64,000 bases of DNA from Natronococcus sp. AD-5 (GTDB taxonomy: Archaea > Halobacteriota > Halobacteria > Halobacteriales > Natrialbaceae), in the NCBI RefSeq assembly GCF_030734285.1, contig NZ_CP132294.1, positions 682,001 through 746,000 of the forward strand, read 5' to 3'. The position numbers were made by a program, and so were the translations under genes. Shown here one piece after another: positions 49,541-60,336 of this stretch (position 1 is the first letter of the stretch; every line of letters starts with the position of its first letter). Below the pieces are notes generated by a model. It had not been told where the DNA came from and did no database searches. It saw only the letters and a program-made list of their open reading frames with translations.

Positions 49541-50544
49541 TCGCACGCCCACGCCGCCCGGTCGCGCACGGCCGGTTCCGGATCGCCGGCCGCGAGTTTC
49601 GAGAGACGCTCGCGGGCTTCGGTGACGTCGCCGTAGCCGAGCGCGACGCACGCGTTCGCGCGGACGTACGGAAACTCGTCTTCGAGCAGCGCGATCAGCC
49701 GCGTCCGCGCGGGATCGACGACGTCGGGCCGTCCGACGGCGACGCGACCGATCGTGACCGCCGCGTTGGCCCGCGTCTTCGGGTCGTCGCTCTCGAGGGC
49801 CGGCGTAATCCGCGGACAGGCCTCCTCAACCGCGGACGGCGTCCGGTGGGCGACGTCGGCCAGACAGCCGATCGCGTTCCGCCGCACGGAATCGTCGTCG
49901 TGATCGACGAGTTCGATCGCGCGGGCGACGAACGCCAGCGAGGGAAGCGACGCCTCCGCGCGAGCGGCGCGACCCAGCACGGTGAGTGCCGGGGCGCCGT
50001 TCGCCTCGGGATTCGCCGCTAACGCGTCCGAAAGTAGCGGAACCGCCGGCTCGAGCGCGGCCGGGGCTTCCCGCGAAACGTGCGCGAGGGTTCGGAGCCC
50101 CCAGCGGTCGTACCCGCGACGGGCCGTCAGGACGTCGACGACCGTCGCGACGTGGTCGGCGACGGCGTCCGGCTGGTCGTCGGCGACGGCGGCGAGACAG
50201 CGAAGCAGGTGCCGCGTCGCCGGCGCGCGCTCGTTCTCGGCGGCGAACCAGATGAGTTCGCCGACCGACGGGGCGACGTCGGCCGGCGCCTCTCGCGCCA
50301 GTTCGGCGAGACAGTATGCGACGTCCTTCCGGACCTCGAGTTCCGGCTGACTCAGTAACGCCCGGAGCTTCGGAACCGTCGGCACGTACGCGCCGGGACG
50401 ATCGTCGATTCCCTCGCGGATCGTCCGTACGGCGGCCCGTCTGGGTTCCGGTTCTTGCGCGTCGAGCTGTGCGAGTACCGACGGCAGATCTACCGACCCG
50501 GATCGACGACTCTGCTCGACGGCCTCGCCCCCATCCCCGTCCAT
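49528..50544 (-). CDS. HEAT-repeat protein
   Basis: Helical-repeat protein of 338 residues. Repeats of about 40 residues recur, with motifs such as EVRKDVAYCLAELAREAP, DSVRRNAIGCLADVAHRTP, KTRANAAVTIGRVAVGRP and YVRANACVALGYGD; these are the paired helices of HEAT/PBS-lyase-type repeats. It probably acts as a scaffold for protein binding. The N-terminal 30 residues are acidic. ATG 50544 (MDGDGGEAVE) is chosen over a further upstream one. Its end overlaps the glycerophosphodiesterase gene. Partner unknown. Confidence 0.8.
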   Translation of the reverse strand: MDGDGGEAVEQSRRSGSVDLPSVLAQLDAQEPEPRRAAVRTIREGIDDRPGAYVPTVPKLRALLSQPELEVRKDVAYCLAELAREAPADVAPSVGELIWFAAENERAPATRHLLRCLAAVADDQPDAVADHVATVVDVLTARRGYDRWGLRTLAHVSREAPAALEPAVPLLSDALAANPEANGAPALTVLGRAARAEASLPSLAFVARAIELVDHDDDSVRRNAIGCLADVAHRTPSAVEEACPRITPALESDDPKTRANAAVTIGRVAVGRPDVVDPARTRLIALLEDEFPYVRANACVALGYGDVTEARERLSKLAAGDPEPAVRDRAAWACDQLS

Positions 50545-50620
50545 CTCGTGTGAGCCATGCGTGAAAGTCAGTAAAAGTGTTGCGACCGTTCGTTCCGTTC
50601 CGGTGTGCACAACCGCCGGC

Positions 50621-52648
50621 TCAGGCGAGCCATTCGTCCGGTTTCGTGTCGTAATCGACGTCGTCGGCCGCGAGGTGTTCGACCTCGTCCCAGGGGACGT
50701 CCTCGGTCGTCACCTCGTTCCCGTCGTACCGGATCAGCTTCCCGCGCTCTTCGGGCTCGGGTTCGCGGTTGCGCCGCTTCGCGACCTCGACGTCGTGTTC
50801 GTCGACCTCCTTGACGATCGTCAGCAGGTTCACGGGGCGACCCCAGAGTTCGAAGATCCGCTTCAACGTCTCCCGGGCCTGCCCGAGGTCGAGCATGACG
50901 CCGTTGTACTGGTGGCCCAGCAGCAGTTCGTTCGCGTTGTTGTAGTTGCCGTCGTAGACCGCGATCGTCGGCTTCCCGAAGTTGGTGAACTGCAAGAGCA
51001 GTTTCTTCTTGACGTCCTCCGCGGCGTCGCTGGCGACGTGGAACTGGCCCGTCGCCTGCGAGTGCTCGTAGGTGAAGTAGTTGTTCTCCGTGATGAACTC
51101 CCGGGTGAGGAACTCGTCCAAGAACGTGACGTCGTTGTGGCTCTCGCGGACGTCGAAGAGCCGGTCCCAGCCCGCGGCAAAGTCGACGTCTTCGAGCGCC
51201 TCCTCGACCGACCCGTACCGGGCGTCGTCGAAGAGGTAGCGGCCGATCCGCTCGAGTTCGTTCTGGTTGACGCGGCTCAGGAACCCGCGGTGCTGGCGCT
51301 TGACCAGCGAGTAGTGCCGGCGGGCCAGCCCCTCGTAGGTGAGTAGCTTCCAGGGGTACTTGTCTACGTCAATCTCGCCCTCGCGGGCGCGTTCGAGCGC
51401 CTCGCCGTCGATCCACTCGTCGGGAAGCTCCGCGAGGCCGTCGAGCGTCTCGGCGTCGATGCTGGCGAGCGCTTCCGGCGGCGAGAGGATCTCGAGCACC
51501 ACGTCGAAGTCGACGACCTCCGTCAGGTTGCGCCAGGAGATTCCCTCGACGCGCAGCAGCCGCTCGAGCACCTCCCGTCGGTTGGTCGTGTTCTCGACGT
51601 ACTCCCACAGCTCCATCCCGAGGCTGTAGGGATTGAGGCCGCCGGAGGCGAGCACCTTCGCCATGTGGTCGGCGTAGTTCAGGAACTCGTCGTCGCCGGC
51701 GAACACCTCGTCGGTCATCATCGTCGACTCCCAGTAGGCGGCCCACCCTTCGTTCATCACCTTGGTCATCTTCTGGGCGGCGAAGTAGTACGCCTCCGCC
51801 CGCATCATGTCGAGGACGTCACGCTGCCAGGGCTCCATCTCGACGGCGCGTCCGGCCTCCTCGTCGTACCGTTTGCCGTGTTCGCGGACGAACGCCAGCA
51901 CGTCCTTCTGGGGCGTTTCGGGGAAGTTCGACGGCGCGTCCCCGTTCTCGAGCTTTTCGATCCACTCGTCGTCGAACACCTCGCCTTTGATCTCGTCGGA
52001 GAGGCCCAGTTCGTCGAGTTTCGCGGCCAGGTCCTCGTCGATCTCTTCGACGGGGCCGTCGACGTCCAGCCGACGGCTGAACACCCGGTGCTGGTCGATG
52101 TTATCCTCGAGCGAGAGACAGTGGTCGACCCACTTCTCGACCTCGGCGCGGTCGATCTCGGGATCGGACATGTACTCGTCGATCGCCCGAGCGTGGCGCT
52201 CGAGCATGGCCGCGGCGTTGACCTGCCCTTCGTCGGACTGGCCCCGGGTGAAGAGGCCGAACCACTCGTTGTTCGCGAAGAAGTCCGAGTGGGCCTCGAC
52301 GTGCGTGATGACGGCCTTCTGGTCGGCCAGCGCGTTCGACTCTTGCAGGAACGCGTGGGCCGGGTTGTCGTTGTTGACGATCTCGAAGGCCTTGCCGCCG
52401 CCGTACTGGCCCTGTTTCTGCTGGCGGTCGTACTGCATGCCCCACCGCCAGTGGGGGTACCGCGACTGGAACCCGCCGTAGGCGATGAGTTCGTTCATCT
52501 CGTCGTAGTCGACGATCCAGTAGTTGACCGGGTACGGCTCGAGGCCGAGTTTCTCGGCTAAGTTGCGCGCCTCCCGGACCGGCTCCTCGAGGTCGGTCGC
52601 GATCGCCTGTTTGCGGAATCTGTCGGCGTTGGAGTTGGACTTACTCAT
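50621..52648 (-). CDS. SpoVR-family protein
   Basis: Cytoplasmic protein of 675 residues in the SpoVR/YcgB family. Diagnostic segments are [33 protein letters not shown] near residue 40, [26 protein letters not shown]-type histidines and [15 protein letters not shown] near residue 285. The role is unclear even in bacteria, where the family is tied to sporulation or stress and to the YeaG-YeaH kinase module. It overlaps the upstream DUF444 gene by 8 bases and closes a four-gene operon with two PrkA proteins. Full length. Confidence 0.92.
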   Translation of the reverse strand: MSKSNSNADRFRKQAIATDLEEPVREARNLAEKLGLEPYPVNYWIVDYDEMNELIAYGGFQSRYPHWRWGMQYDRQQKQGQYGGGKAFEIVNNDNPAHAFLQESNALADQKAVITHVEAHSDFFANNEWFGLFTRGQSDEGQVNAAAMLERHARAIDEYMSDPEIDRAEVEKWVDHCLSLEDNIDQHRVFSRRLDVDGPVEEIDEDLAAKLDELGLSDEIKGEVFDDEWIEKLENGDAPSNFPETPQKDVLAFVREHGKRYDEEAGRAVEMEPWQRDVLDMMRAEAYYFAAQKMTKVMNEGWAAYWESTMMTDEVFAGDDEFLNYADHMAKVLASGGLNPYSLGMELWEYVENTTNRREVLERLLRVEGISWRNLTEVVDFDVVLEILSPPEALASIDAETLDGLAELPDEWIDGEALERAREGEIDVDKYPWKLLTYEGLARRHYSLVKRQHRGFLSRVNQNELERIGRYLFDDARYGSVEEALEDVDFAAGWDRLFDVRESHNDVTFLDEFLTREFITENNYFTYEHSQATGQFHVASDAAEDVKKKLLLQFTNFGKPTIAVYDGNYNNANELLLGHQYNGVMLDLGQARETLKRIFELWGRPVNLLTIVKEVDEHDVEVAKRRNREPEPEERGKLIRYDGNEVTTEDVPWDEVEHLAADDVDYDTKPDEWLA

Positions 52649-53969
52649 CGGTCTCACCTTCCGTGCTGAGGATCTCGTAGATCGCGTCGGTCACGTCGTC
52701 CTTGCTGTTGACGTAGGCCACCGCCACGTCGTCGGCGTCGGTGCCGAAGTGGCGCTCGAGTTCCTCGGCGTGGGTGGCGTTGATCGCGTTGCCGCTCGGC
52801 TGGGTCTCCACGTAGGCGTGGAGGTTCGCCGGGATCTCTTCCATCAGCGGGATCACCCGCTCGCCGGTGTCGTTGCTCGAGTTCTCGGAGTCGCCCGCGG
52901 CGAAGACGTACCGGTTCCAGTCGCTCCAGGGGTACTCCTCTAACAGCTCGGCGGCGAGTTCGTACGCGCTCGAGATCTTCGTGCCGCCGCCGGAACGGAT
53001 GCCGAAGAACTCGTCGCGCTCGACCTCCCAGGCGTCGGCGTCGTGGGCGATGTAGACGAACTCGGCGTTGTCGTACTTCCCGGTGAGGTACCAGTCGAGC
53101 GGCGTGAAGGTGCGCTCGACCAGTTCGCGTTTCTTCTCGCGCATCGAGCCGGAGACGTCGCGGATGTTGACGACGACGACGTTCTTCTCCTTCTCTTCGA
53201 TGATCTCGGGGTAGCGGTAGCGTTCGTCCTCCCGCCGGAAGGGGACGTGTTTGATTCCCTCGCGACGGATCTTCTGCTGGACGCTCTCGCGCTCGACGTT
53301 CGCCTCGACCTCCTCGATCGAGGCCCACGTGTTGCGCTCGGCGGACGGGATGTCGTCGTAGGCGTTCTCGATCCAGGCCATCGACACGGGCAGGTTCTCG
53401 CCGCGGGCCCACTCGAACACGTCGCGGGGACCGAAGCCCTCGATCTTGCAGATTTCCCGCACGAAGTCCTCGTCGAAGTCCATCGCGAGTTTGCGCTTTA
53501 GCCCCTCCTTGAACATCCGCTCGAAGTCGAGCGTGCTGTCGGGTCCGGTGCGGGTGAGGTCGGTGTAGGGGCCTTCCTTCTCCTCGACGACCTTCTTGCC
53601 CTTCGGATCGAGGTCGAGTCCGAGCTCCTCGTCGAGCTCCTGGGCGAACTCCTCGGGGTCCATCTCGTAGTACTCGTGCTCGCCGCCGCCCTCCTCGCCG
53701 GGTTCGTCGCCGTCGCCGTCTTCGCCCGGCTGGGGCTGCGGCTGGCCGACCGGCTGGCCGACGTCGGGGGTGCCGCCGTCGCCCTGCCCGACGCCGCCCT
53801 GGTCGCGCTGGTCGTACTCGAACTCCGGCAGCGAGACGATCTTGACCGGAATCTGAATCTGGTCGGATCGGCTGCCGCCGAGGTCGCCGTACTTGATGAA
53901 GTCGGCGAGGTCCTCGCGGCGCTCCTCGCCGACTTCGCGGAATCGTTCGAGGTCGTCTCTCAGTCCCAT
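52641..53969 (-). CDS. YeaH/YhbH (DUF444) family protein with vWA domain
   Basis: A 442-residue protein. Residues 1-110 hold a Gly/Gln/Pro-rich acidic linker ([27 protein letters not shown]). From about residue 250 there is a von Willebrand A domain with the metal site [34 protein letters not shown] and the segment [16 protein letters not shown]. Bacterial YeaH works with the PrkA kinase YeaG in nutrient stress. It overlaps the neighbouring prkA gene by 10 bases and spoVR by 8, so the operon is tightly coupled. Confidence 0.9.
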   Translation of the reverse strand: MGLRDDLERFREVGEERREDLADFIKYGDLGGSRSDQIQIPVKIVSLPEFEYDQRDQGGVGQGDGGTPDVGQPVGQPQPQPGEDGDGDEPGEEGGGEHEYYEMDPEEFAQELDEELGLDLDPKGKKVVEEKEGPYTDLTRTGPDSTLDFERMFKEGLKRKLAMDFDEDFVREICKIEGFGPRDVFEWARGENLPVSMAWIENAYDDIPSAERNTWASIEEVEANVERESVQQKIRREGIKHVPFRREDERYRYPEIIEEKEKNVVVVNIRDVSGSMREKKRELVERTFTPLDWYLTGKYDNAEFVYIAHDADAWEVERDEFFGIRSGGGTKISSAYELAAELLEEYPWSDWNRYVFAAGDSENSSNDTGERVIPLMEEIPANLHAYVETQPSGNAINATHAEELERHFGTDADDVAVAYVNSKDDVTDAIYEILSTEGETDE

Positions 53970-56245
53970 CTGTAGCACACCTGTCCCATAACGTGTCTGC
54001 TGGTCAGTTCGGCCGACGCCTCGGAGTAGTCGAAGCGGTCGACCATCGTCTCGATCGTTCGCTCCTTGACCGTCTCGGTCTCCGTCCCGCTCGGCGGGTC
54101 GTCCCACTGGCGCGGGTCGAAGTCCTCGAAGGTCCGCTCGACGTCGTCCCAGTCGTGGCTCTCGAGGACGCTCTTGATCACCGGAATCGCCGCCAGGTCG
54201 ACGTCCTCGACCGAGAAGTCCTCGTTGCGGTGCTCCCACGCGTGGCGGTTCAGCGACGTGATCACCTTCTCGCGGCGGAAGTTCCGCACGCTCTCGCGGG
54301 GCATGTTCCCCTCGTACTCGGCCTCGGAGAACCGACCCAGGTGCTCGACCTCGAACAGCTTCATCTTCAGCGGGTCCGGCTCGACGCGCTCGCCGCGGTC
54401 GTTGTACAGCGGCTCGTCGGTCTCCCAGGCGTAGACGTGTTCGACGTACTCGGCGACGGTCTCCTCGTCGACGCGCCTGTCGTGCATGATCGCCTCGATG
54501 ACGTCCGACTCCTGCTGGTCGAAGATGTAGTTCTTCACGGGAACGACCCGGTTCTCGAACTCCGACCGTTCGCCCGTCGAGAAGACCGGCGCCTCGGAGA
54601 GCCCCTCGGCCATCGTGTTCAGCACGTCGCGGGGCATCACGACGTCCTCGACCGACAGCTCCGAGTGGTGGCGATCCCGGTCGGTCTGGAGCAGTTCCGC
54701 GAGGGTGTCCCGCGTGTAGGTGACGGGGATCCCGTGGTCGCCGTCGTTCCCGTCGCCGCCGAAGTCGAACTCGTCCTTGTCGCGGCGGGTATCGCCCTCC
54801 TGGAGGTAGCCCTGGTCGAAGATCAGCGCCTTGTCGACGAGGTCCAGCCCGTTCGGGAGGTCCTCCTCGTCCAGCCGGGTCACGACGGCGTACAGCGCCG
54901 CCGCCTCGATCGCGTGCGGGGCGAACTCCCGCGTTCGCGGCTCGCCGTCGCGGTTCTTGACCGTCACCGCCACCGGCTCGCGGATGCGCTCGGCCAGGTC
55001 GTCGTACCGATCGGCCTCCCAGACCTCCGTCTCGTTGGTCAGCTCCCGGCGGATGAGCTCGGACTCGAGGCTCAGATTCGTTAGGTAGCCGAACTGGTGC
55101 CTGTCGAGTCGGCGCTTGAGCGCCTTCAGCGGGTCCATCCCGTTGCGGTCGGCGTGCTGGTTGAGCTGGGCCTCGAGGTCGGGGTTGGAGATGATCAGCA
55201 TCTGCGTGTCGACGTCCATCCCGATCCCCTGGTCGAGCTTCACCGACTGCTCGTCGGGGACGTTCAGCAGCTTCTGCAGCAGGTCGGCGTGCTGGGCCGC
55301 GTCCTCGACGATCGAGAGGACGCCGTTCCCCTGCGACAGCACGCCGTCGTAGCTGAACGCCTGCGGGTTCTTCCGCCCCCGCGAATCGAGTTCCTGGAGC
55401 ATCCCGTGCATCCACGAGCCGACGAGCCGTTCCTTCGGACGGCCGTCGTCCTCGCTGTGGAGGACGCCGACGCCCTGTCCGACGTCGACGACGTAGTTCT
55501 TCACGCGAAGGTGCTGGTCGTCGGTGATCGCCGAGAACAGGGCGTCTTTCCCCTCTCGACGGTAGTACTCCTCGAGGTAGTCGTAGGCTTCCCGGGAGAA
55601 CGGATCCAGCGCCGCGTCGACCCGGACGGGGACGTGGTCCTCGAGGCCGTCGTTCAGTTCATCGAGGAGGTCCTCGCGGATCCCGTCGGGGAAGACGGAG
55701 AGCGGGTGGGCCTGGACGGGGCTCTCGTACCAGTGCGTATCGTCCGCGGCTGTCGGATCGATGCCGTAGCTCAAGCTGCGGTCCTCGACGTCCGCGGTGG
55801 TCACGTTCCACTCGACGGTGTACCGACGTCCTTCGGGCGTCTTCGAGTACTCGCGCAGCCCGTTGACCAGACAGCGCTTGAGCTCCGACTTGCCGGTCGC
55901 CGTCGGTCCCTCGAACCAGATGATCTTTTCGTCTTTCGCCCGACCCGCGGCGATCGAACGCAGGTCGTCGACGAACTGGTTCAGCACCTCGGTGTTGCCG
56001 AGGATGGCGTGTTCGCCGTCGTTGTGCGGATCGTCGAAGAACCGGTACCGTTCTTTCTCCTCGCCCTCCTCGACCACCGTTCGCGTGCCGGCGGCTTCGA
56101 TCGCCTCGAGCAGGTACTTCGAAGCGTGGGAGGCGATCGTGGGGTTCTCGAAGACGCGATCGACGTAGGTAGCGAGGGTCATCGGCTCCTCGTAGGTCTC
56201 CTCCAGGGTGCGGTCGGCCTCGCTGACGTAGTCGCGTCCGGTCAT
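53960..56245 (-). CDS. PrkA-family AAA/serine protein kinase, second copy
   Basis: A 761-residue PrkA-like protein, longer than the usual 640. Near residue 120 there is a P-loop, [17 protein letters not shown], then [12 protein letters not shown] and [12 protein letters not shown]. The middle has the PrkA segment [20 protein letters not shown] and [18 protein letters not shown]. The C-terminal part is the PrkA helical domain. It differs a good deal from the copy upstream, so it is an old duplication. Its start lies one base after that gene's stop. It is expected to be an ATP-dependent Ser/Thr kinase or AAA motor; activity unproven in archaea. Confidence 0.87.
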   Translation of the reverse strand: MTGRDYVSEADRTLEETYEEPMTLATYVDRVFENPTIASHASKYLLEAIEAAGTRTVVEEGEEKERYRFFDDPHNDGEHAILGNTEVLNQFVDDLRSIAAGRAKDEKIIWFEGPTATGKSELKRCLVNGLREYSKTPEGRRYTVEWNVTTADVEDRSLSYGIDPTAADDTHWYESPVQAHPLSVFPDGIREDLLDELNDGLEDHVPVRVDAALDPFSREAYDYLEEYYRREGKDALFSAITDDQHLRVKNYVVDVGQGVGVLHSEDDGRPKERLVGSWMHGMLQELDSRGRKNPQAFSYDGVLSQGNGVLSIVEDAAQHADLLQKLLNVPDEQSVKLDQGIGMDVDTQMLIISNPDLEAQLNQHADRNGMDPLKALKRRLDRHQFGYLTNLSLESELIRRELTNETEVWEADRYDDLAERIREPVAVTVKNRDGEPRTREFAPHAIEAAALYAVVTRLDEEDLPNGLDLVDKALIFDQGYLQEGDTRRDKDEFDFGGDGNDGDHGIPVTYTRDTLAELLQTDRDRHHSELSVEDVVMPRDVLNTMAEGLSEAPVFSTGERSEFENRVVPVKNYIFDQQESDVIEAIMHDRRVDEETVAEYVEHVYAWETDEPLYNDRGERVEPDPLKMKLFEVEHLGRFSEAEYEGNMPRESVRNFRREKVITSLNRHAWEHRNEDFSVEDVDLAAIPVIKSVLESHDWDDVERTFEDFDPRQWDDPPSGTETETVKERTIETMVDRFDYSEASAELTSRHVMGQVCYRWD

Positions 56246-56246
56246 G

Positions 56247-58319
56247 TTAGTCTTCCATCTCGGCTTTGGCGACCTCCGCGCCAGCGAACTCGAGCACTTC
56301 CTTGGCCCCGTCCTCGGAGTAGCCCTGCTCCATCAGCGCGTCGATCCACGCGGAGCGCTCCTCGTCGTCGAACTCGTTGGCCGACACCAGCGCCGAGAAG
56401 TTGATGTTGTGCTTCTTGTCCTCCCAGAGCTTGCGCTCCAGGGCGCGGCGCAGCCGTTCGTTGTCCTGCGGGTTGAACGCCTCGCCCTCGCGGGCGCGCC
56501 GGGAGACCCAGTTCGAGACCTCCTGGCGGAAGTCCTCCTTGCGGTCTTCCGGCACCGCGAGTTTCTCCTCGACCGAGCGCAGGAACGTCTCGTCGGGCTC
56601 CTGCTCGCGGCCCGTGAGTTCGTCCTCGATCGTGTCGTCGTCGATGTAGGCCATCACGTGATCCATGTACTTCTCGCCCTGGCGCTGGATTTCGTCGATG
56701 TCGTAGGCCAGCGCGTGGCGGACGTCCTCGATGGCGCGCTCGCGGTACTCCTCGCGGACCGTCTCGAGGTACCGGTAGTACGTCTCGAAGTTCTCCTCGG
56801 GGATGGAGCCGTGGTGCTCCAGGTTCTCCTCGAAGAAGTTGAACACCGTCAGCGGCGAGAGGAAGCCCCGAGAGCGGTGCTTGGAGTCCATGATCGCCTC
56901 GGCGATCTCGTCGCCGATGAAGCGGGGTGAGACGCCGACCATCCCCTCGCCGATCTCCGCTTTCTGTTCGGCTTCTTCGCGGAGCTTCTTGGGGTCGATG
57001 TCGTCGCCTTCGTCGATCTCGCCGTTGTACGCCTTGGCCTTCGAGAGCAGGTCGACGGTCTCGGTGTCGGGTTCCTCGATCCGGGTGAGCACGCCGAAGA
57101 GGCCGGCCATCTCGAGCGTGTGCGGCTCGACGTTGATGTCGGGGACGTCGGCGTTGTTCAGCATCTTGTCGTAGATGAGCGCCTCGTCCTCGTAGGAAAG
57201 GACGTACGGGAAGTCGATCCGCTTGGTGCGGTCGTTGAACGCTTCCATCTTCTCGTCGCCCTTCTTGTCCTTGTACTCGGGCATGTTCGTCCGCCCGACG
57301 ATCACCTGGTCGATGTCGATCCGCGGGTTGTTCTTCGGCTTGATCGTCTGCTCCTGGGTGGCGTGTAAGAAGTCGTAGAGGAACTCGCGCTGGAGCTTCA
57401 GCAACTCCTCGCCGGAGAAGACGCCGCGGTTCGCGTTACAGAACGCCCCCGAGTAGTCGAACGCGCGGGGGTCGCTCTCGCCGTAGATGGCGATCTTCGA
57501 GTAGTTGACGTCCCCCGTCAGTTCGGTCTCGTCCTGGTTCTTCTTGTCCTTGGGTTCGAACGTCTCGAGACACTGGCGCTTGTTCTCGTCGGCGACCAGC
57601 CGGATGATCTCGACGTGGTTTTCCAAGACCTGCTGGAGGTCGTCCTCGTAGTAGGCGAGCAGCCTGTCCATGTAGAACTCGCTCTCCGGATCCAGCGCCT
57701 GCTCGTTCTGGATCGTGTACGGCGCATCGAGGTTGCCGTTCAGGTCGTCAATCACCCGCTGGCGCTGCTCGAGCGGGAGCAAGACGAGCGGATCCTGGTT
57801 CATCGGCGACCGAACGGTGTCGTCGGCCGGATCCTGGTCCTGAATGACGTCGCAGAGGTTGGTCCACCGGAAGGTGTACATCCGCCCCTCCTCGCGGAGC
57901 GTGTAGTCCTCGAGGTACTTGCGGACCTGCTTGTCGAAATGGGATTTCCCCGAACCGACCGGCCCGAGCAGGAGCTTGATCCGCCGTTCGGGACCGAGCC
58001 GTCGAGCGCCCGATTTCACCTTGTTGACGAACTCGTGGATCGACTGGTGGATCACCTTCCCGTAGAAGGTGTTCTCCCCGTCGCCGAGCGGATCCACGGA
58101 GGCGAGTTCGTACTCCACCACCCCTTCGGTCTCGTCGTAGGCGGTGCCGTAGTAATCGAACATGTCCGCGACCCGCTGGTGTGCGTTACGAGTGATCTTC
58201 GGATCCTCGTAGCACTCTTCGAGGTACCAGTCGAAGGACTTGGTCTCCCGCAGGTCCGCGGGCATCGATTCTTTGTAATCCGTACTGAGCTTCTCGAGCG
58301 TCTCGATGTCACCGTTCAT
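56247..58319 (-). CDS. prkA: PrkA-family AAA/serine protein kinase, first copy
   Basis: First gene of the PrkA-PrkA-YeaH-SpoVR operon, 690 residues. The P-loop LLGPVGSGKSHFDKQVRKYL is near residue 118, followed by YTFRWTNLCDVIQD and SPMNQDPLVLLP. FDYSGAFCNANRGVFSGEELLKLQREFLYDFLHATQEQTIKP and IDQVIVGRTNMPEY are the classical PrkA core, and the C-terminal PrkA domain follows from about residue 430. It is closer to bacterial YeaG/PrkA than the second copy. The promoter is not obvious at the normal distance. A role in starvation or stress phosphorylation is inferred from bacteria. Confidence 0.9.
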   Translation of the reverse strand: MNGDIETLEKLSTDYKESMPADLRETKSFDWYLEECYEDPKITRNAHQRVADMFDYYGTAYDETEGVVEYELASVDPLGDGENTFYGKVIHQSIHEFVNKVKSGARRLGPERRIKLLLGPVGSGKSHFDKQVRKYLEDYTLREEGRMYTFRWTNLCDVIQDQDPADDTVRSPMNQDPLVLLPLEQRQRVIDDLNGNLDAPYTIQNEQALDPESEFYMDRLLAYYEDDLQQVLENHVEIIRLVADENKRQCLETFEPKDKKNQDETELTGDVNYSKIAIYGESDPRAFDYSGAFCNANRGVFSGEELLKLQREFLYDFLHATQEQTIKPKNNPRIDIDQVIVGRTNMPEYKDKKGDEKMEAFNDRTKRIDFPYVLSYEDEALIYDKMLNNADVPDINVEPHTLEMAGLFGVLTRIEEPDTETVDLLSKAKAYNGEIDEGDDIDPKKLREEAEQKAEIGEGMVGVSPRFIGDEIAEAIMDSKHRSRGFLSPLTVFNFFEENLEHHGSIPEENFETYYRYLETVREEYRERAIEDVRHALAYDIDEIQRQGEKYMDHVMAYIDDDTIEDELTGREQEPDETFLRSVEEKLAVPEDRKEDFRQEVSNWVSRRAREGEAFNPQDNERLRRALERKLWEDKKHNINFSALVSANEFDDEERSAWIDALMEQGYSEDGAKEVLEFAGAEVAKAEMED

Positions 58320-58942
58320 GGTATCATTGCCAGTTGCGGTCTCCCCCGTCGTCGGTTAGTATCGGAGTTGACGTCGTTCGACCAGCCGCGGCATCGCACG
58401 GCCGGACCGTCGGAATCCGCCGTGCCGCATCAGCCCGACACGAACTCCGCGCGCTCGGTGCTCCCGGTGAGCCGGCTCGCGGAGAGCGCGAACCAGTGCG
58501 GGCGGCGTCGATGTGCCATGCCATGTGTGATCTATCACCACTCGACGTCGCGCGAGAACCGGGGTACCGGTCTCGGACGGCGGTGCGCCGGGGACGGGCG
58601 CAGAGTGGATCGGTCCGGCGAACGGATACCGATAGTATTTAATGAGTGAGTAATCCAGCTACTTAAAGTTGGCCCCAAAAGATATTTATCAGGACATTAT
58701 TTCGTTCGGTGATCCGGCGAACATACCGGCGGTGATTGGTATCACGTACCACGAAGGGCCGTCGGCAAAATAAATCATTTGCCTGCAATCCACGCGTCCG
58801 CTGGGGCGCGCTCGTTAATCGAATCTTACAGATCTCCTACCGGACGTATCGTGGACGGCGCATCCGGCGTGCGCTGGGGGAACGACCGGCTCGGTTCGAG
58901 AGCGACGACGCTGATTTAGGGACGCCGTCCCTACCGCCGGGC
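58320..58942. promoter_or_regulatory. 623-bp divergent region upstream of the prkA operon
   Basis: No gene recognised. The prkA side (58320-58620) is GC-rich and lacks a clear TATA box near the ATG. An AT-rich patch at about 58625-58745 has TATA-like elements in both directions (TTAAATACT minus near 58634, GATATTTATC plus near 58681). If the minus-strand element is used, the prkA mRNA would have a leader of roughly 300 bases, unusual for haloarchaea. Confidence 0.4.
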
Positions 58943-59350
58943 ATGACCGAACTCGAGTCGCTCCCCGACGCCTGGGAGGTCTGGTCGGCCGGCGACGACG
59001 GCCGCCTGGTGCTCGCGTACCGACCGGACGTGTTTAACGGGGAGGCGTTTCCCGCGGCCTGTCTGCCGACGCTGTACCTGACCCACGGCAAGCGAACCCG
59101 GCGGCCGGGGACCAACCCGACCGACCGCACGCTCGAAGACGACTGGTTCGTGACGCTCTACCTCGAGCCCGACGTCTCGCTGAACGACACCCACCGGTTC
59201 GAGACGCGTGCAGAGGGGGTCGAGTGCACGCTCGAACTCGCCCGGCAGTTCGATAACGGCGAGATCGACTACCGCGACCTGTACCAGGTGCCGCGCGAAC
59301 GGTACTTCGAGCGGCTCGACGAACTCACCGGGTCAGGGGCGGAGTCGTAA
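58943..59350 (+). CDS. Conserved haloarchaeal protein (DUF5820-like)
   Basis: A 135-residue soluble protein. The conserved-looking core is PDAWEVWSAGDDGRLVLAYRPDVFNGEAFPAACLPTLYLTHG, followed by WFVTLYLEPDV and the end VPRERYFERLDELTG. ATG 58943 (MTELESLPDA) is chosen; the earlier in-frame ATG at 58736 would add basic residues of no visible conservation. It is followed 72 bp later by the UPF0179 gene. Function unknown; the family name is from memory and moderately sure. Confidence 0.7.
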   Translation: MTELESLPDAWEVWSAGDDGRLVLAYRPDVFNGEAFPAACLPTLYLTHGKRTRRPGTNPTDRTLEDDWFVTLYLEPDVSLNDTHRFETRAEGVECTLELARQFDNGEIDYRDLYQVPRERYFERLDELTGSGAES

Positions 59351-59421
59351 CTCGAGCCCGGCCGATCTTCTTCGACCGCGGGGACGTGAGGCTTAACCAG
59401 CGCTGGCGACTACCGGTTCGT

Positions 59422-59868
59422 ATGTCGACTGTCACCCTCGTCGGATCCCGCCTGGCCGAGCCGGGAACCGAGTTCGTCTACCACGGCGAGGCCGACGGCT
59501 GCGCCGGCTGTCCGTACCGAAGCCAGTGTCTCAACCTCTCGACCGGAACCAAGTACCGCGTCACGTCCGTCCGCGAAAACGCCCAGACGCTCGAGTGCGC
59601 CATGCACGACGGCGGGGTTCGCGCCGTCGAGGTCGAACCCGTCACCGTCCGCGCGAACATCACCACGAAGGGGGCGTTCGCGGGGAGCAAAACGAGCCTC
59701 CCCGGCCCCTGCCCGTACGTCGAGTGTCCGAGCCACGAGTACTGCGAACCCGACGGCGCGGCGTTCGACGAGGAGTACCGCATCCAGGAGATCGTCGGCG
59801 ATCCGCCGCACGACGTCTGTCACCTCGACCGCTCGCTGGAACTGGTCGAACTCGAGACGGAGGAGTGA
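59422..59868 (+). CDS. UPF0179 family protein
   Basis: A 148-residue archaeal protein of unknown function. Two Cys clusters stand out: CAGCPYRSQC near residue 28 and CPYVECPSHEYC near residue 100, plus single Cys in ECAMHDG and DVCHLD. They may bind zinc or an iron-sulfur cluster. The beta-rich middle, KYRVTSVRENAQTLECAMHDGGVRAVEVEP, resembles an RNA-binding or OB-like sheet, but this is inference. The family is restricted to euryarchaea. Confidence 0.87.
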   Translation: MSTVTLVGSRLAEPGTEFVYHGEADGCAGCPYRSQCLNLSTGTKYRVTSVRENAQTLECAMHDGGVRAVEVEPVTVRANITTKGAFAGSKTSLPGPCPYVECPSHEYCEPDGAAFDEEYRIQEIVGDPPHDVCHLDRSLELVELETEE

Positions 59869-59889
59869 CGACGCGATCGAAAACCGAGA

Positions 59890-60243
59890 TCACGCCTCGA
59901 GGGCGTCCTCGTCGAGCCAGCTGTCGGCCCAGCAGGCGATCTCGTCGAAGACGGGTTCGAGCGACTCGCCTTTCTCGGTGAGGCTGTAGTAGGTGGCGAT
60001 CGGCGCGTCCTCCTCGAGGCGACGTTCGACGAAGCCCATCTCGCCGAGGTCGTCGAGTACGCGCGAGAGCGTGCGCGCGTTGGCGCCGGTCGCCCGTTTG
60101 AGTTCGTTGAACCGGTGTTCGCCGTCGAGCAGCGTGTGGAGGACGGCCAGTCGCCACTGGGAGCCGATCTGTTCGAGCGATTCGACGACCGGACAGGCGG
60201 CGTCGCGGTCCTGATGCCGACTCGAGGATCCGGGGGAAACCAT
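59890..60243 (-). CDS. HxlR-family transcription regulator
   Basis: Winged-helix regulator of 117 residues. The conserved Cys at the domain start (CPVVESLEQIGSQWRLAVLHTLLDGEHRFNEL) and the segment ARTLSRVLDDLGEMGFVERR...YYSLTEKGESLEPVFDEI are typical of HxlR. The conserved N-terminal Cys acts as a redox or electrophile sensor in several relatives. No obvious target adjoins it except the SRPBCC gene downstream on the same strand order. Complete. Confidence 0.85.
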   Translation of the reverse strand: MVSPGSSSRHQDRDAACPVVESLEQIGSQWRLAVLHTLLDGEHRFNELKRATGANARTLSRVLDDLGEMGFVERRLEEDAPIATYYSLTEKGESLEPVFDEIACWADSWLDEDALEA

Positions 60244-60336
60244 CGTGGGAATCTACTCGGTCGTACGGTGCGACCCGCTATACCAGTTCGGATCCGAACC
60301 AGCTAACATTCGATTACCGGCGGCGTGCGGCGACGC

